The translations under genes and the position numbers were made by a program. This document shows, in pieces, positions 1 through 10,742 of a DNA stretch of 64,000 nt. The DNA is from Nematopogon swammerdamellus. Its lineage: Eukaryota > Arthropoda > Insecta > Lepidoptera > Adelidae. Positions within the stretch are counted from its first letter, which is position 1, and each line of letters begins with the position of its first letter. The stretch is from assembly GCA_946902875.1 (NCBI GenBank), contig OX336345.1, positions 13,423,395 to 13,487,394 on the forward strand. The letters are read 5' to 3'. The notes under the pieces were generated by a model that was given only the letters and a program-made list of their open reading frames with translations, did no database searches and had not been told where the DNA came from.

Positions 1-66
1 GACGTCCCATAGGCAGTAGCCGCACACGCAGCCAGCCGCCAGTGTCAGTCCCAGGCTCATTACCAC
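1..66 (-). CDS. mGluR: mGluR exon 13, partial: start of TM4
   Basis: The last exon piece in the window, 22 codons, cut by the window edge. It reads VVMSLGLTLAAGCVCGYCLW and then DV, hydrophobic throughout, and follows the TAQ end of exon 12 as TM4 does in this family. The acceptor is GTCGACAG before GTGGTA. TM5-TM7 and the C-terminal tail must lie to the left of this window. Confidence 0.85.
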   Translation of the reverse strand, partial: MVMSLGLTLAAGCVCGYCLWDV

Positions 67-331
67 CTGTCGACACGAGTATATTCTAAGTCAGATATTC
101 CAGAGGTTCTTGTCCTGTAGGGCTCGTCTTACATACCGATATCACAGTACTAAGCAATTCATCATGCATTATTTCATAAGTTGCGTCAGCTGTTATGCGA
201 GAACCGAAAGTGGAACGTGAACGTATAGAGTAATATGGAATAAACAGGGCGGCGGCGCGGCGGTAATCCAGACAAGGGGCTTGAGAAATAAGTTAAGTAA
301 CTTGAAGCAAACAAACTATATCTTTCCCCAC

Positions 332-720
332 CTGAGCAGTTCCCGACATAAATCTTAACTTCCGGGTCGGGAATCTCTTCTTGGATCCAGCCAGTATTCT
401 GGCTATCCTGTTGGTCTTAGTGAAGACGGATGCGTAGATCATAGCGAAACTGATTCCCGGAAGAGTTCTGCTCAAGGTGCAGGTGGCGACAGTCGGTTTT
501 GCCAGAATGGTGAAGACTGAGGCGTGGCTGACGATGATGCCGAAGAGAATGAGATAGCTGAGTTCTCTGGTGGAAGACTTGACTACCGGTGTGTGGTTGT
601 ACTTTATGAAGACAGCCGCGGTGAAGGTTGTAGTTAGGAACCCGACACAGGCGAAATTGACTGCGACGACGGCCGTGGTGTCGCCAAACTTAATGTATTC
701 TATCGGAGACTCAATGCAAT
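332..720 (-). CDS. mGluR: mGluR exon 12: TM1 to TM3 and second intracellular loop
   Basis: A 389-bp exon, phase 1 to phase 0, residues 586-715. Three membrane segments are seen: TTAVVAVNFACVGFLTTTFT (TM1), ELSYLILFGIIVSHASVFTI (TM2) and SRTLPGISFAMIYASVF (TM3). HTPVVKSSTREL between TM1 and TM2 and TKTNRIARILAGSKK then RKLRFMS after TM3 are the G-protein-facing loops of the family. The acceptor is ATTTGCAG before ATTGCA and the donor is GCTCAG before GTGGGG. Confidence 0.95.
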
Positions 721-900
721 CTGCAAATGATACGTCAACGTCATTATTTTCATATGAAACAAACTGTTAGTACCCAAGTATCTAGCGCCTAATATATTAT
801 ATTTTCACATGAAAAGAAACTTCGGTAAAGTGTTGCTTTATCTGAGTGAGTTGAAAGTAAAATCTAAATTAAGTGTTTAGAAAAATCCAAGAGTACTTAC

Positions 901-1030
901 GGGTTTTGTTATCGTTAGCGTAAGATCCCTTGCTGCATTTCTGGCATGAAGTTTCGTTATATTGTACGGAATTCCCTTCGCAGACTGTGCACTTCCAACA
1001 GCATCGTTTCTCTGCGTCTCCTAACTGTAG
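901..1030 (-). CDS. mGluR: mGluR exon 11: cysteine-rich domain
   Basis: A 130-bp exon, phase 0 to phase 1, residues 543-586. It contains GDAEKRCCWKCTVCEG and YNETSCQKCSKGSYANDN. The CCWxCxxC and CxxC pattern is the conserved nine-cysteine linker of class C receptors. Two in-frame acceptors six bases apart are possible (CCACAG, then CTACAG), so the exon could start at 1030 or 1024. The donor is ACCC before GTAAGT. Confidence 0.92.
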
Positions 1031-1323
1031 CTGTGGACAAATATTACATTGGTGAATGTATTTTGCTTGGACACTATACACTTTTTTACATCATCATCAT
1101 CTTTACAGTAACCAGATTATGTGGCTAAGCTAGAGGGTGGAAATTTCTCCCAGAGGAGGTGCCATTGCGTTATAAACGAACTAATTGTATATGGTGAAAT
1201 TAATAAAGTCCGTATGTTGAAGATACGAGAATAAAGCAGTTGGGAAAGATGATAACTGGGAATCCATTATTTCGCAGTGCGGGGCAATAGCGAATTACAA
1301 GTGTTATCGTTTGTCTTGACCAC

Positions 1324-1326
<3 letters not shown>

Positions 1327-1369
<43 letters not shown>

Positions 1370-4300
1370 GGGAGCACGACAAATGGCGCGCGCCAGACTA
1401 AAGCAGAGGTGTAGTCCGACGGCGCCCACGGGCATTCGAATATTTACGGGGGCTGCGAATACCTTGTCGGCCGGCTAGGTGCACCTTCACATTATGTTTG
1501 AAGGACCCCAGACTGTACATTAGAGGAAAGGATGCAGGTGGGAGTGCATTCCACATGTTAGCAACCCTGTAAATAAAGGATTTACAGGATCGATTTGTCC
1601 TAAGTGGGGGAATATCGACAGTGTGTGGATGCATTCCCAACCTGTTGCGGGTGGAACGATGGTAGAATGGGGATGGAGGGATCGCATCGTGCAGCTCCTT
1701 GGAACACTCTCCGTGGTACAGGCGATAGAACACACACAAAGATCCAACGTCCCTGCGGAGTTGTAAGGTCTCTAAGTTTCGGGATACCTCGGGGTCGTTA
1801 ACGAGGCGGACAGCGCGACGCTGAATCGAGTCTAAGGAGCCGAGCAGGTATTTTGCGGATCCGTCCCACAGATGCGAACAGTACTCCACGCATGAGCGAA
1901 TCTGCGCTTTATAAAGCAGCAGTTTTTGGCTCGGCGTAAAGTACTGACGCACCTTGTTGAGGACTCCCAGCTTCCTTGAGGCTACCTTAGCTTTTTCCTC
2001 GATGTGGCGTCCAAAATTGAGGTCGCGAGTTAGTTCGACCCCGAGAATCCCAATGTGCTCCTCGACCTTGAGACTAGTTCCTTGGAAGGTGGGGGCTGCA
2101 GTGAACGGTGTCCGCTTCGCGCTGAATACACACGCCTGGGTTTTACTTGCGTTAAACTCGACGAGGTTTTGGAGACCCCAGGTGGAGACCTTATTTAGGG
2201 TCTCCTCGAGCTCAAGCACAAGATGTAGCCTGTTTTTCTCCACCTCGGCCAGGCTTGCGGTTGGATGACATGTGTACCTGGCTAGTGGCGTGCTGTCGTC
2301 TGCATAGCAATTAATTTCGCCCGATTCGAGCAGATCATTAATATGCAGCAGAAAGAGGGTCGGGGACAGCACGGAACCTTGCGGTACGCCGGCATCAACT
2401 AACATGGCGTCTGAGCAGCAACCGTCAATCAAGACTTTAATATTGCGACCATGCAGGAAGTCGCCAATCCAGTCACACAAGCCGGACGGTAGGCCATATG
2501 ACGGCAGCTTGGAAAGAAGGGCTTTATGCCAGACCCGATCGAACGCTTTCGCTACGTCCAACCCGATAGCCATGCCCTCGCCGTGATTTTCGAGCGCATC
2601 ACCCATTTTGTGACATACGTGAACCAGAAGGTCCCCAGCTGACCGATTTGGGCGAAATCCATATTGGCGGTCGCTTAGGAGGTCCTTCCTTTCTAGGTAT
2701 GTCATCAATTGAGTGTTGATGATGCGCTCCATCACTTTGCAGAGTAATGAGGTGATTGCTATCGGGCGGTAGTTTTTCGGATCGGAACGGTCCCCTTTCT
2801 TGGGGACAGGCTGCACGTTAGCAGATTTCCAAGCTGACGGCACGCGACCAGTGGAGTAAGACAGGCGATACAGGCGTGTGAGGACAGGGGCTAGCTCTGG
2901 AGCACATGTCTTTAACACCAGTGCAGGGATTCCGTCGGGTCCACTCGCTTTTCTCGCATCTAGGGCGAATAACTCACGCCGGACAGTGCCTTGGCGGAAC
3001 TGTATTTCTGGCATGGTGCAATCACACCCAGGAATGGATGGTGGTTTGGCACCGCCATCGTCCAGATGCGAATTTTGAGCAAAGAGTGCCACTAGGAGAT
3101 CGGCCTTCTCTTTGGCGGAAAAAGCGAGCGAGCCGTCGGGCCGCTGCAGCGGTGGGAGTGAGGAGCGACAGAAGTTTGCTTCGACAGATTTGGCGAGAGA
3201 CCAGAATTGACGGCTCCCAGAGGGGTGTTCGATCAATTTGTCACCAATTCTGCCGATGTGCTCAAATTTAGCCCTTGCGATGACTCTCTTGCTGGTTTTA
3301 GAGGCTGCATTGTAGGTCTGCTTCAGATTGGCAGTGTTTGGATCACGTCGGGTTCGCGCACGGGACCACGCTTTGTAAGCCGTATTCTTTTCAGAAATAG
3401 CGGCTGCGCATTCCGTGTTGAACCAGGGCTGGCTTTTACCTCCGAGGGATTTGACGGAGCTAGGAATAAACATTTCCATAGCTCCCTGAATCACCTCAGA
3501 TACGGCTACAGCGCAGCTTGACGAATCCGGCCACCTGAAGCAGAGCTGCCTCCATGGGAAGGAAGAGAAGTGCTCCCGCATTCCATCCCAGTCTGCTGAC
3601 TTGTAGTGCCACACCCGGCGTGTGCCAGGAGCACGTTTCACCGGGCGAGATAGGGGCACGGATGACCTCACCAGACAGTGGTCCGATGTTCCTAAAGGGG
3701 CGGTCACCGAGACCTTGTACCCGGTAGGGTGTGTGGTCAGCAGAAGGTCCAGCAAGGAGGACGCGTCACCTACTCGGTCCGGGACACGCGTATGATGTGT
3801 CACCAGTTGAGTTAGGTTCTGCGTCAGGGCAAAGTCGTGCACGGCTCTGCCAGCGAAATCAGTTTTGCTGGAGCCAAGCCACGACGCATGGTGGGCATTA
3901 AAATCTCCCACGAAAACCAATTCCGCGGACGGGTACCGTGCCTGAGCGTCATCTGCCGCTCGACTCAGGTACTCCAGTACACGTGTAGTCTCCCTGTCTC
4001 CGTTATGCGACCTATACAGACACGCGTACACTCGCGTATCCATCCCAACATCTACGTGTACCCAAAGTACAGAGAAGTCGGGGTCCTCCAGACAGTACAA
4101 GCGACGACAGCAGATATCCGATCTGACGAACAAGCACACCCCGGCCTTCGGACGAAAAGATTCCTCCAGGGTATAGCCAGGGTAGTGAAGATACGATGTG
4201 TCGTCAGGTCGAGATATCTGCGTTTCCGTCAGGAAGAGCATGGCCGGCCCCACTTGCTCCAGATGCAGGTGGACAGCATTCAAATTGGTGTGCAGCCCCC

Positions 4301-4626
4301 TAATATTGGCCAGGTCGACGCCAAAGGTGCCGGGGTTGTGCACCGCTGTTGAAACGCTCTTCAATTGTTGTACTGTCATGTTGGTGTTTTGAGGAAGGTG
4401 CACAGGGAGCTAACAGAGATGATTGATGGGCAAAGCGTATCTCCATGGCCTCATCACAAATGGTCCAGGTTGGTGAGATGCCGACACGATGGACGGAAGG
4501 GCCCCCGGTCCCCCCCGGGAGTGGCCGCCGGGACCCCCGGCAATCCGGTCGCCAACCGGCACGACGCACAGTGCATCGAATGTATGGAGCGATGGGACAA
4601 AAATCATAACTTCGGTATTTCTTCAT
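1327..4626 (-). mobile_element. CR1-like non-LTR retrotransposon, near full ORF2, with poly(A)
   Basis: A LINE in the 5.7-kb mGluR intron, same strand as the gene. Its tail is a 40-base A run (T run at 1327-1366 on the plus strand) right after the 3' UTR. The 5' edge is uncertain, near 4626; upstream of ORF2 there is a proline/glycine-rich stretch but no clear ORF1. Two other copies of the 3' end occur at 11691-11930 and 57606-57688. An open 993-codon ORF2 and a long pure A tail suggest recent insertion. Clade is by motif wording only. Confidence 0.88.
1398..4379 (-). CDS. LINE ORF2: endonuclease and reverse transcriptase
   Basis: An open frame of 993 codons from the first ATG (4379). The N-terminal third is an AP-type endonuclease: NIRGLHTNLNAVHLHLEQ, then FVGDFNAHH, and a C-terminal SDHCLV. 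The reverse transcriptase holds KNYRPIAITSLLCKVMERI, QYGFRPNRS, DVAKAFDRVWH, GVPQGSVLSPTLF and the catalytic YADDS. The C-terminal region ends with a LWDGS and RLVNDPE stretch and a MWNALP motif typical of LINE tails. No stop or frameshift was seen. It nicks target DNA and copies its own RNA. Known relatives are CR1/L2-type LINEs; the exact family is not resolved. Confidence 0.88.
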   Translation of the reverse strand: MTVQQLKSVSTAVHNPGTFGVDLANIRGLHTNLNAVHLHLEQVGPAMLFLTETQISRPDDTSYLHYPGYTLEESFRPKAGVCLFVRSDICCRRLYCLEDPDFSVLWVHVDVGMDTRVYACLYRSHNGDRETTRVLEYLSRAADDAQARYPSAELVFVGDFNAHHASWLGSSKTDFAGRAVHDFALTQNLTQLVTHHTRVPDRVGDASSLLDLLLTTHPTGYKVSVTAPLGTSDHCLVRSSVPLSRPVKRAPGTRRVWHYKSADWDGMREHFSSFPWRQLCFRWPDSSSCAVAVSEVIQGAMEMFIPSSVKSLGGKSQPWFNTECAAAISEKNTAYKAWSRARTRRDPNTANLKQTYNAASKTSKRVIARAKFEHIGRIGDKLIEHPSGSRQFWSLAKSVEANFCRSSLPPLQRPDGSLAFSAKEKADLLVALFAQNSHLDDGGAKPPSIPGCDCTMPEIQFRQGTVRRELFALDARKASGPDGIPALVLKTCAPELAPVLTRLYRLSYSTGRVPSAWKSANVQPVPKKGDRSDPKNYRPIAITSLLCKVMERIINTQLMTYLERKDLLSDRQYGFRPNRSAGDLLVHVCHKMGDALENHGEGMAIGLDVAKAFDRVWHKALLSKLPSYGLPSGLCDWIGDFLHGRNIKVLIDGCCSDAMLVDAGVPQGSVLSPTLFLLHINDLLESGEINCYADDSTPLARYTCHPTASLAEVEKNRLHLVLELEETLNKVSTWGLQNLVEFNASKTQACVFSAKRTPFTAAPTFQGTSLKVEEHIGILGVELTRDLNFGRHIEEKAKVASRKLGVLNKVRQYFTPSQKLLLYKAQIRSCVEYCSHLWDGSAKYLLGSLDSIQRRAVRLVNDPEVSRNLETLQLRRDVGSLCVFYRLYHGECSKELHDAIPPSPFYHRSTRNRLGMHPHTVDIPPLRTNRSCKSFIYRVANMWNALPPASFPLMYSLGSFKHNVKVHLAGRQGIRSPRKYSNARGRRRTTPLL

Positions 4627-4660
4627 GGATTTTGGTGAAAGAAAAATTACTTACTAGTAC

Positions 4661-5099
4661 TCACTAGAACCTACATTTTGAGAAAGTTTCAATCCCGTAT
4701 TCATACAGGAAGAAAATTGGGAGAGGGTAAAATATTATGAGTTTAAGGAATATGACGAGGAATATTGTATTTAATAAAAAAAAATCACTCAGACATAAAA
4801 AACTGTATTTTAAACTGAAAAGATTATTTATACTTATAAATCTATTAAAGCAAGTACCCTAAATGTAAGTAATATTAAAATTTTTATAACTAATTAATTT
4901 CGAATAAAAATAACTACTTTCGATTTTATATCTAAGTAACATACTTATTTCTAATACATATATTTAACGTCATCATTATTTTATTATACTAACAATAAAT
5001 ACCTACTCGGAATCCGAAGAATCTTCGTCACTACTTCTAAATTCGCTACTTTTATATTTTACGCTGTTAGTTGAAGTAATTCTTGCAAATTTACTTCTG
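4661..5099. other. AT-rich intron sequence, nothing recognised
   Basis: AT-rich DNA with short A and T runs between the LINE and the decayed coding sequence. No frame or repeat recognised. Confidence 0.5.
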
Positions 5100-6016
5100 C
5101 AGAAGTTTCAGATGCGGCTACTGATGGCAGAAAGGAATTTTTATATTGGCATAGAGGCTAAGAAACACGTCTTTGTTCACACCATTTACCACAGACCTTA
5201 ACACTTTGTATTTAGTTTCAGATAAGTCTAAATCTAAATACAAAGCTGGTGCTTGAAGAGGAGTAAGGGAAGACACCTGACCTTGAGTTTATGAACGCGT
5301 AGCAATACCAGTAGCAAATTGCAACTCATCAGATGTCCTGCTAGCTGCGAGATCCGAGACGCGCCTTTTTTAGTCTTCAGGGACGCATCTTCGAACGGCT
5401 TGCAGGGTCTTCCACGAGGACGACTTGGTCCAGGCTGGCCTTTTTCAGTGTCAGCGGGTGCTGGAGCAGCTGTCAATTCTTCTGGCAACGTGAGAAGGAG
5501 TCTGAAGGCATGCTTCGTTGCGTTCACGACATTTTTGGCGGTTGCGACTGGCATCGTCCAACTTTTCGTTAAAATAAACAAAATAGACTGCTGAAAGCCT
5601 TCAGTTTATCTCGATATTCATCTGTGCAGGATGTTACGTTCAACAGTGAACATAATTTCTCAAAAACGACCGCTTTTCTATCACCTTTTCCGCTCTCGAA
5701 GCACACTTCTGCGAGATCGATATTTTCAATAGAGTTGCTTCCGGCTGAAAAAAAAATGATAACTATGTAAGTCGCAGGCAGACGCAGATGAATTTAATGT
5801 AAATTAAAGTACATGAATGTAGCAATAGAAAAACATAAAAACCACGATATGTTATTCCATGTTTTTTTTTAAAGCTCTGTGAAAGTTCGTTAATGCATAA
5901 ATTTTAAGCAAAATCAGAATAAAGACTTTTATCACATATAGAATTTGAATCGTGCAATTTAATTACATATATTAATTATTTTTTTAAAGTACTTACCTGG
6001 GCCTGTAAACTCCATG
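5100..6016 (-). pseudogene. Decayed insect protein gene with GRPxKxFED motif, two exons
   Basis: Exon 1 starts at ATG near 6016 (MEFTGP) and has a consensus donor (CCAG before GTAAGT). Exon 2 follows a T-rich acceptor near 5745 and reads GSNSIENIDLAEVCFESGKG, then CTDEYRDKLKAFSS. After at least one frame change it continues with GPSRPRGRPCKPFEDASLKT and, one base shifted in an A run, KRRVSDLAASRTSDELQFAT. Farther left, ALYLDLDLSETKYKVLRSVV fits the same protein type after another break. Such GRPxKxFED/KRRKxxDL proteins are common, uncharacterised, often repeated insect genes, possibly transposon-linked. Frame breaks and stops say pseudogene, although splice signals are intact. Edges are approximate. 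Confidence 0.5.
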
Positions 6017-6234
6017 GTGAGTTGATCCTAAACACGTGATACTTTTACTTCAACAAAACGTAAAGCACAAGGGACAAAATGCGACTAATAAGCAATTAAT
6101 GCATCGCGCGTGGGAATACCAAAATGAAGGGGGTATAGTTTGCCAATAGCAATCGAATACGTCATAATCCCTGCTCATTACGAGGTAATGACTCATCCTC
6201 TTTACTAAAACAAATTCAAATTGAATGTAGTTGA

Positions 6235-6655
6235 AAGTCGATTTTTGTATTATTGTCCAAGGGACGAGGCACTGTGCGACGGTCCACCCCGAGATTATGC
6301 GCCGGTTGATGGGGCAGCTTCCTCACAGTGGCAATCTGGAGGCCAGGCCCCTAAACTACCCAGCGGGCGGGCAGCGGAAAACCCGTTTCACCGGGTCTCC
6401 CTGGCAATCGTGTCGACGTCACACTCCCAGACGCAGTGAGTCAGCTTTGGTGACACTGGCCCACTTCTCAACTCCACCAGCCCCCCCTACTACTGGGTCT
6501 CCGGGATACGTGCCGGAACACAGCGAACTGCTTGGCGGCACGACTTATCACCGGGTGTGGTGGCGAAACCCAGGCGACCATGCGGTCTACCACACGCTAG
6601 TTGGTTGCTCATTTGGCACTACCCGGGAGGCACGTGCGACTTATTAGTGACCCGA
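6235..6655. other. GC-rich segment of unknown nature in mGluR intron
   Basis: About 420 bp, much richer in G and C than its surroundings, with open frames in two overlapping plus-strand readings (6221-6439 and 6231-6647) that match nothing I know. It may be a fragment of a GC-rich transposon. It stops about 60 bp short of exon 10. Confidence 0.35.
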
Positions 6656-6712
6656 AGGTGTCGGCGGACGCGAGCAACTTAACCCCCCGATTTAACACAA
6701 GCATATCGTTAC

Positions 6713-6905
6713 CTTTACGGAGCCTCTAGGGCATGGTTTGGAGCAAACTGATTCGATCCTGGAAGGATCGCTGGTGACGTGACCGGCTCCGGAGTAGGAC
6801 ACGGTACCGTTAAGAGTAAGAACTCCGCCGACCCAGGTGCCGACCTGCACGTAGCCCCAACCACGACCCACGCGTTGGTAGTTCATTATGTCGTATACGC
6901 TGTTG
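6713..6905 (-). CDS. mGluR: mGluR exon 10: end of ligand-binding domain
   Basis: A 193-bp exon, phase 2 to phase 0, residues 478-542. It includes NSVYDIMNYQR, GYVQVGTWVGGVLTLNG and ESVCSKPCPRGSVK. The motif SVCSxPCxxGxxK opens the cysteine-rich linker that couples ligand binding to the membrane domain. The acceptor is AATTGCAG before CAACAGC and the donor is GTAAAG before GTAACG. The intron that follows on the gene strand is 5.7 kb and holds the CR1-like LINE and the decayed gene at 5100-6016. Confidence 0.92.
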
Positions 6906-7220
6906 CTGCAATTGGACAGGTTATTTGTTGTTCAGTGGATCTGGGTATACAAACTTAAAATATACACTGTCATACCAGTTCGAACCCAGCAGAATGTGAC
7001 AGTTGAATCATACTAATCTATGTATTGAGTGATTAAATTGAATAAATGTTATTTTTTATTAACTTTAGACACTTGTTGATTCGCCTTTAAAGTCTGTGTA
7101 ACTTCTAATGTGTTCCAGAAGGTTGGGTTGGGTAAAGTACCACATATAGAATAAAATTTTCGTACGAAATTGTTTACTGATTTAATTAAATTATGGAAAA
7201 TTTTGAAATTACGCACCTAC

Positions 7221-7300
7221 CTTTCAGGTGGATCTAGTTTTTGGTCGAACCTCACAAGTTCGTCTTGATCTGTTGTAAATGACACGTTTTTGAGGAAACT
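7221..7300 (-). CDS. mGluR: mGluR exon 9
   Basis: An 80-bp exon, phase 0 to phase 2, residues 452-478, reading SFLKNVSFTTDQDELVRFDQ and then KLDPPE. It corresponds to the family segment with pattern FLxxVxFxGxxGxxxxFDxxGD. The acceptor is TTTTTGACAG before AGTTTC and the donor is GAAAG before GTAGGT. It is short, but the match in position, phase and residues on both sides makes it secure. Confidence 0.85.
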
Positions 7301-7985
7301 CTGTCAAAAATCAAAACATACTAGTGTTCTTATTCATGTTTACTTTAGCGATACGCGAGTAAACTTGACGCAGATTGAGGAAAGCTGGGTGTTTGTGTTG
7401 GTGCCATGGACGTATTTAAGAAAGGGGGCTTAGGGGGTTCAAACCCTGCCCCCACCGAGAAACGGCTTAGACGGGATAAAATGAGTTATGAAATTAAAAT
7501 CGATCTTACGAATGAATGGTAAAATACGTAATTTTATTAGAGCACGTGGGAATAGGTCCTGCAAGCAGAGCAATTTTTGCGTGCCCCTTGTGCAAAAACA
7601 ATTGTATAGTTGGGTTGCATTTCGTATTTGATATTTTATTTTGCATTAATTTATGCGAGTGCCAGGAACAACCAAGTTTGTGTTGGTTTGTAGAGTAGAG
7701 ACACATTTCAGTATAGTATTTTATTTTATAACAATTTAAGTGTGCATCTTACAAGCATATGACCTATATTGTGTTTTTTGGTTTTAATGATTTCATTGTA
7801 CCTTTTGGTATTTTCATGCTATTTTAAAAATAATGTTATTATTCCGTGTGTATTTTGTTACAAATATATATTTATTAAAATGTTTTTTATTTCTCTATCA
7901 GATTTCTAAGGAGAAACCTCGGCTGAAATGCATATACGAGTATGCTCGTATATGCTAGGTAGCAACTTTAGTTTACCAACCCCTC

Positions 7986-8123
7986 ATAATGTACATCGGT
8001 CTTCAGAAAGAGACAATCCGGTTGTAGAACGCCGTCTCTGTCGTACTGACTCGCACGTATCTGTGCGACAGAGACGACGCTCTAAAACCGGATGGTCTCT
8101 TTTTAAAGCTCGATGTACATTAT
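7986..8123. repeat. Long imperfect hairpin, 59-nt arms, 20-nt loop
   Basis: Arms 7986-8044 and 8065-8123 are inverted copies with about nine mismatches in 59, and share ATAATGTACATCG at the outer ends. The loop is 20 nt. It could be a short fold-back transposon or a hairpin RNA source. It lies in the intron between exons 8 and 9. Confidence 0.75.
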
Positions 8124-8500
8124 TTACAGCCGGATACTGTACGTCCCTGGTAAGTGCCATGCCATCGCACGTACGAACGACTGAGGTGCGGGAGGGTTAT
8201 GGGGGATGGCGACAGCTGGCGCCCGAGCATACCCAGCTTTCCTTATCCTCCGTCAGGTGTAAGTATATTTTAATATAAGTAAGTATAAGTAGGTCAATGT
8301 ACAATCAACAGGTGAAAACGTATTTGAATTTTTGAGGAGCATGAAAGTGTGACCCTGATTTGTGAAGCCAGGTTCAAATGTGGTAAGGACATCAAATGTT
8401 AAAGGAAATTTCCTTTTCGTATTCTTGAGAAAACACATGCTTCGTATGTACGTAGATACACTTTAGTTCATTGTCTGATGATGGATGATTGATGACAAAC

Positions 8501-8664
8501 CTTATAGAGTGTGACGTTGAAGGCTTTCAGGCGCGCGCAGGTGCCCGGGGAGTCCCCACAGAGAGCGCGCTGCATGTCGTGCAGCGCATGCGCCATGGCG
8601 TAGATTCCGCGCACCACGAAGTTCATCTTCGGATCCTGCGTGTACTTCTCGGGGTGCTCGAAAC
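8501..8664 (-). CDS. mGluR: mGluR exon 8
   Basis: A 164-bp exon, phase 1 to phase 0, residues 397-451. It contains DPKMNFVVRGIYAMAHALHD and then CGDSPGTCARLKAFN. The motif K-M-x-F-V-x-x-x-I-Y-A-M-A-H is a signature of the mGluR lower lobe, and its Lys corresponds to mGluR1 Lys409 (side-chain carboxylate of glutamate). The acceptor is CCTCAG before GTTTCG and the donor is TATAAG before GTTTGT. Confidence 0.92.
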
Positions 8665-8689
8665 CTGAGGACAAGCTCACTAATGTACA

Positions 8690-10242
8690 GACAGATGTTC
8701 TATCTCACGAACTCCGTTTGGCTCTGGTTGTAGTAGTGACGTGTACTTACTGATAAGCGCGCTTGTGTGTGTTATGTCAGAGTTGTGTGCGTGGACCGCG
8801 TCGCGAACACGTGATGATGAGATGAGCGCTTTCGTGGTTACGCACACTAAAACAATGTTCATGTGCACGCCTGACACATTCATAGCCAAACGGACTTCGT
8901 GAGATACAATATATGTCTACCTAGAGTGTAGTAGACTATCTACTTATCACAGACGTAACGGCTAATCTTTATATTATATAATAAAATTTATAAAACATCG
9001 GCATAAATAGGTACGATCAAAGTATTCACAACATCGTGATTGCCAAAAAAAAGGTCCTTCCTTTTGACTTACAATTTGAAGACAAAATTATTGTCCTCAC
9101 CTTTGAAATTATATCGGTACCTACCGTGACGAAAATAAGAAACTCATTTACCCCTCGACATTCTGAAAGCCTCATTCGATCAAGAGCAATAAAGCTATTC
9201 GATTCGGAAGGAGGTGGAAAATTCGGTCTTGTCGCTTCCACTGGCGGGCGGCGTATTGAGTTAGGTACTGAATTAGGGCTGTCTGCTATAAATATATATT
9301 GAGAATATATCAAAAGTCTATTTAAGTAGTAGACATTAAATTATTCTCCAAATATATTATTTTACTAGTTCTACTCATTCATAGATATAACTATAGCTAT
9401 ACTACAGGATAACTACAGGCATACAGGTATTCCTGAGCTATAACGTAGTTAATACAGGTGGATAAGAAATAAGTAGAGTAGAAACATTCAATAGGTGAAT
9501 AAAAACATTAAAAAAAAACTGAATCACGAATAAGAAATTGCCAAAAACATCTGACATGCTTCTTGCATCTGAATTAGCTTCCCACTATAAATAGTAAGAA
9601 TAGTTTCGACGAACCAAGTTTTATCAAATATTCTTAGCGAATGGTCAGGGGTCAGGGCGAAGAGTAAGTCTGCCTAAGAACTCTTATCTATCATTCATTG
9701 TGGAACTCCATAATAGTAATGGTTCGAGTCTGGGTGAAATTAGCTATGAGGCAACATTCAATCAAAGCGATTCTGTTTTTTATTTAACCTGCACACGTGA
9801 CCTTGATCTGAACACAAACTGCGAGATGGAGCGTTTTAAAAATTTATTTTCGACCTACCAACTCGATACGCCTAGCGCTATGAAAAACAGATCCAATATT
9901 ATTATAAATGCTTTTTTGTTCAAACCGCATTTGGTGTCCGCATAGAGGCAAGTAACCGGAATATAACCAAAAACATGTATGTAAGAAAAAAATCCTACTT
10001 CTAAAAGTGCCTACTGATGAAAGTGTGAATATTGTGAAATATGATGTGAGGCCAAGTTCAAAGCCTTCAACAAAATGCTTAAATCTAAAAAGTTATAATT
10101 TAATGCATGTTATTAATCGAATTAGTAGATTAGAACGTGCAATTTGGAGAAAATTTTAGCTGTACTTTAACTTGTAAATTTTAACTCCTACACAGAAGTA
10201 ATTGACAATTTAAAGGAAATTGCATTACATACTGAAGGGAGA
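8690..10242. other. Intron sequence, nothing recognised
   Basis: AT-rich sequence between exon 8 and the inverted-repeat element. A stretch at 9026-9313 is open on both strands but has no recognisable motif; I do not call it a gene. Confidence 0.5.
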
Positions 10243-10659
10243 GGCCCATTTGCACTTTGATAAGTGCGAGTGTGAGTGAGTAGTGATTAGTGTTTATTGC
10301 GAGTGATTAGTGATTAGTGTTTAGTGCGAGTAGTGTCCAATACTGTTTAGCTGTTGCGTTTAATAAAAACTGTCCAAACGTGTAGGGACGCGCGGGACGT
10401 GGGTACTCGCAAACGGTTTACTAAACACTAAACACTAATCAATCCTGTCCAAACGAGATGTGAGTGCTAAACACTAAACACCTGCACTAAGCACTCAACA
10501 CTCGCACTCGCAAAAAATAGAACATGCTCCTAATAATTTTACTTCGCTAATCACTAAACACTCGCACTAATCAATTGCGGTCCGAACGTGTTTAGTACTA
10601 ATCACTAAGCACCTGCACTAAACACTCGCACTAATCACTAATCAATGTGCAAATGGGCC
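10243..10659. mobile_element. Inverted-repeat element (MITE-like) built of CACTAA-type repeats
   Basis: Both ends carry GGCCCATTTGCAC as inverted repeats (10243 and 10659). The interior is made of short variants of TAGTGTTTAGTGCGAG on the left and their reverse complements on the right, so the whole folds back. No coding capacity. No clear target duplication was seen, so the class is open. Confidence 0.65.
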
Positions 10660-10742
10660 GTAATGCACTGTACGCTGAGCTGGTTTCAGTAAAGGCTAGT
10701 TTCGGCAATGTTTGGCCTCGTCCAGTGTAGTCTGTTTATTAC

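Noticed and set aside
1954..4392. Several plus-strand frames of 60-171 codons
   Set aside because: Antisense shadows of the intact LINE ORF2 on the minus strand.
6231..6647. 138-codon plus-strand gene
   Set aside because: GC-rich segment with two competing overlapping frames, no splice support and no recognised motif.
9026..9313. Overlapping 88- and 95-codon frames on opposite strands
   Set aside because: Symmetric openness by chance; neither has a motif, a splice context or good start context.
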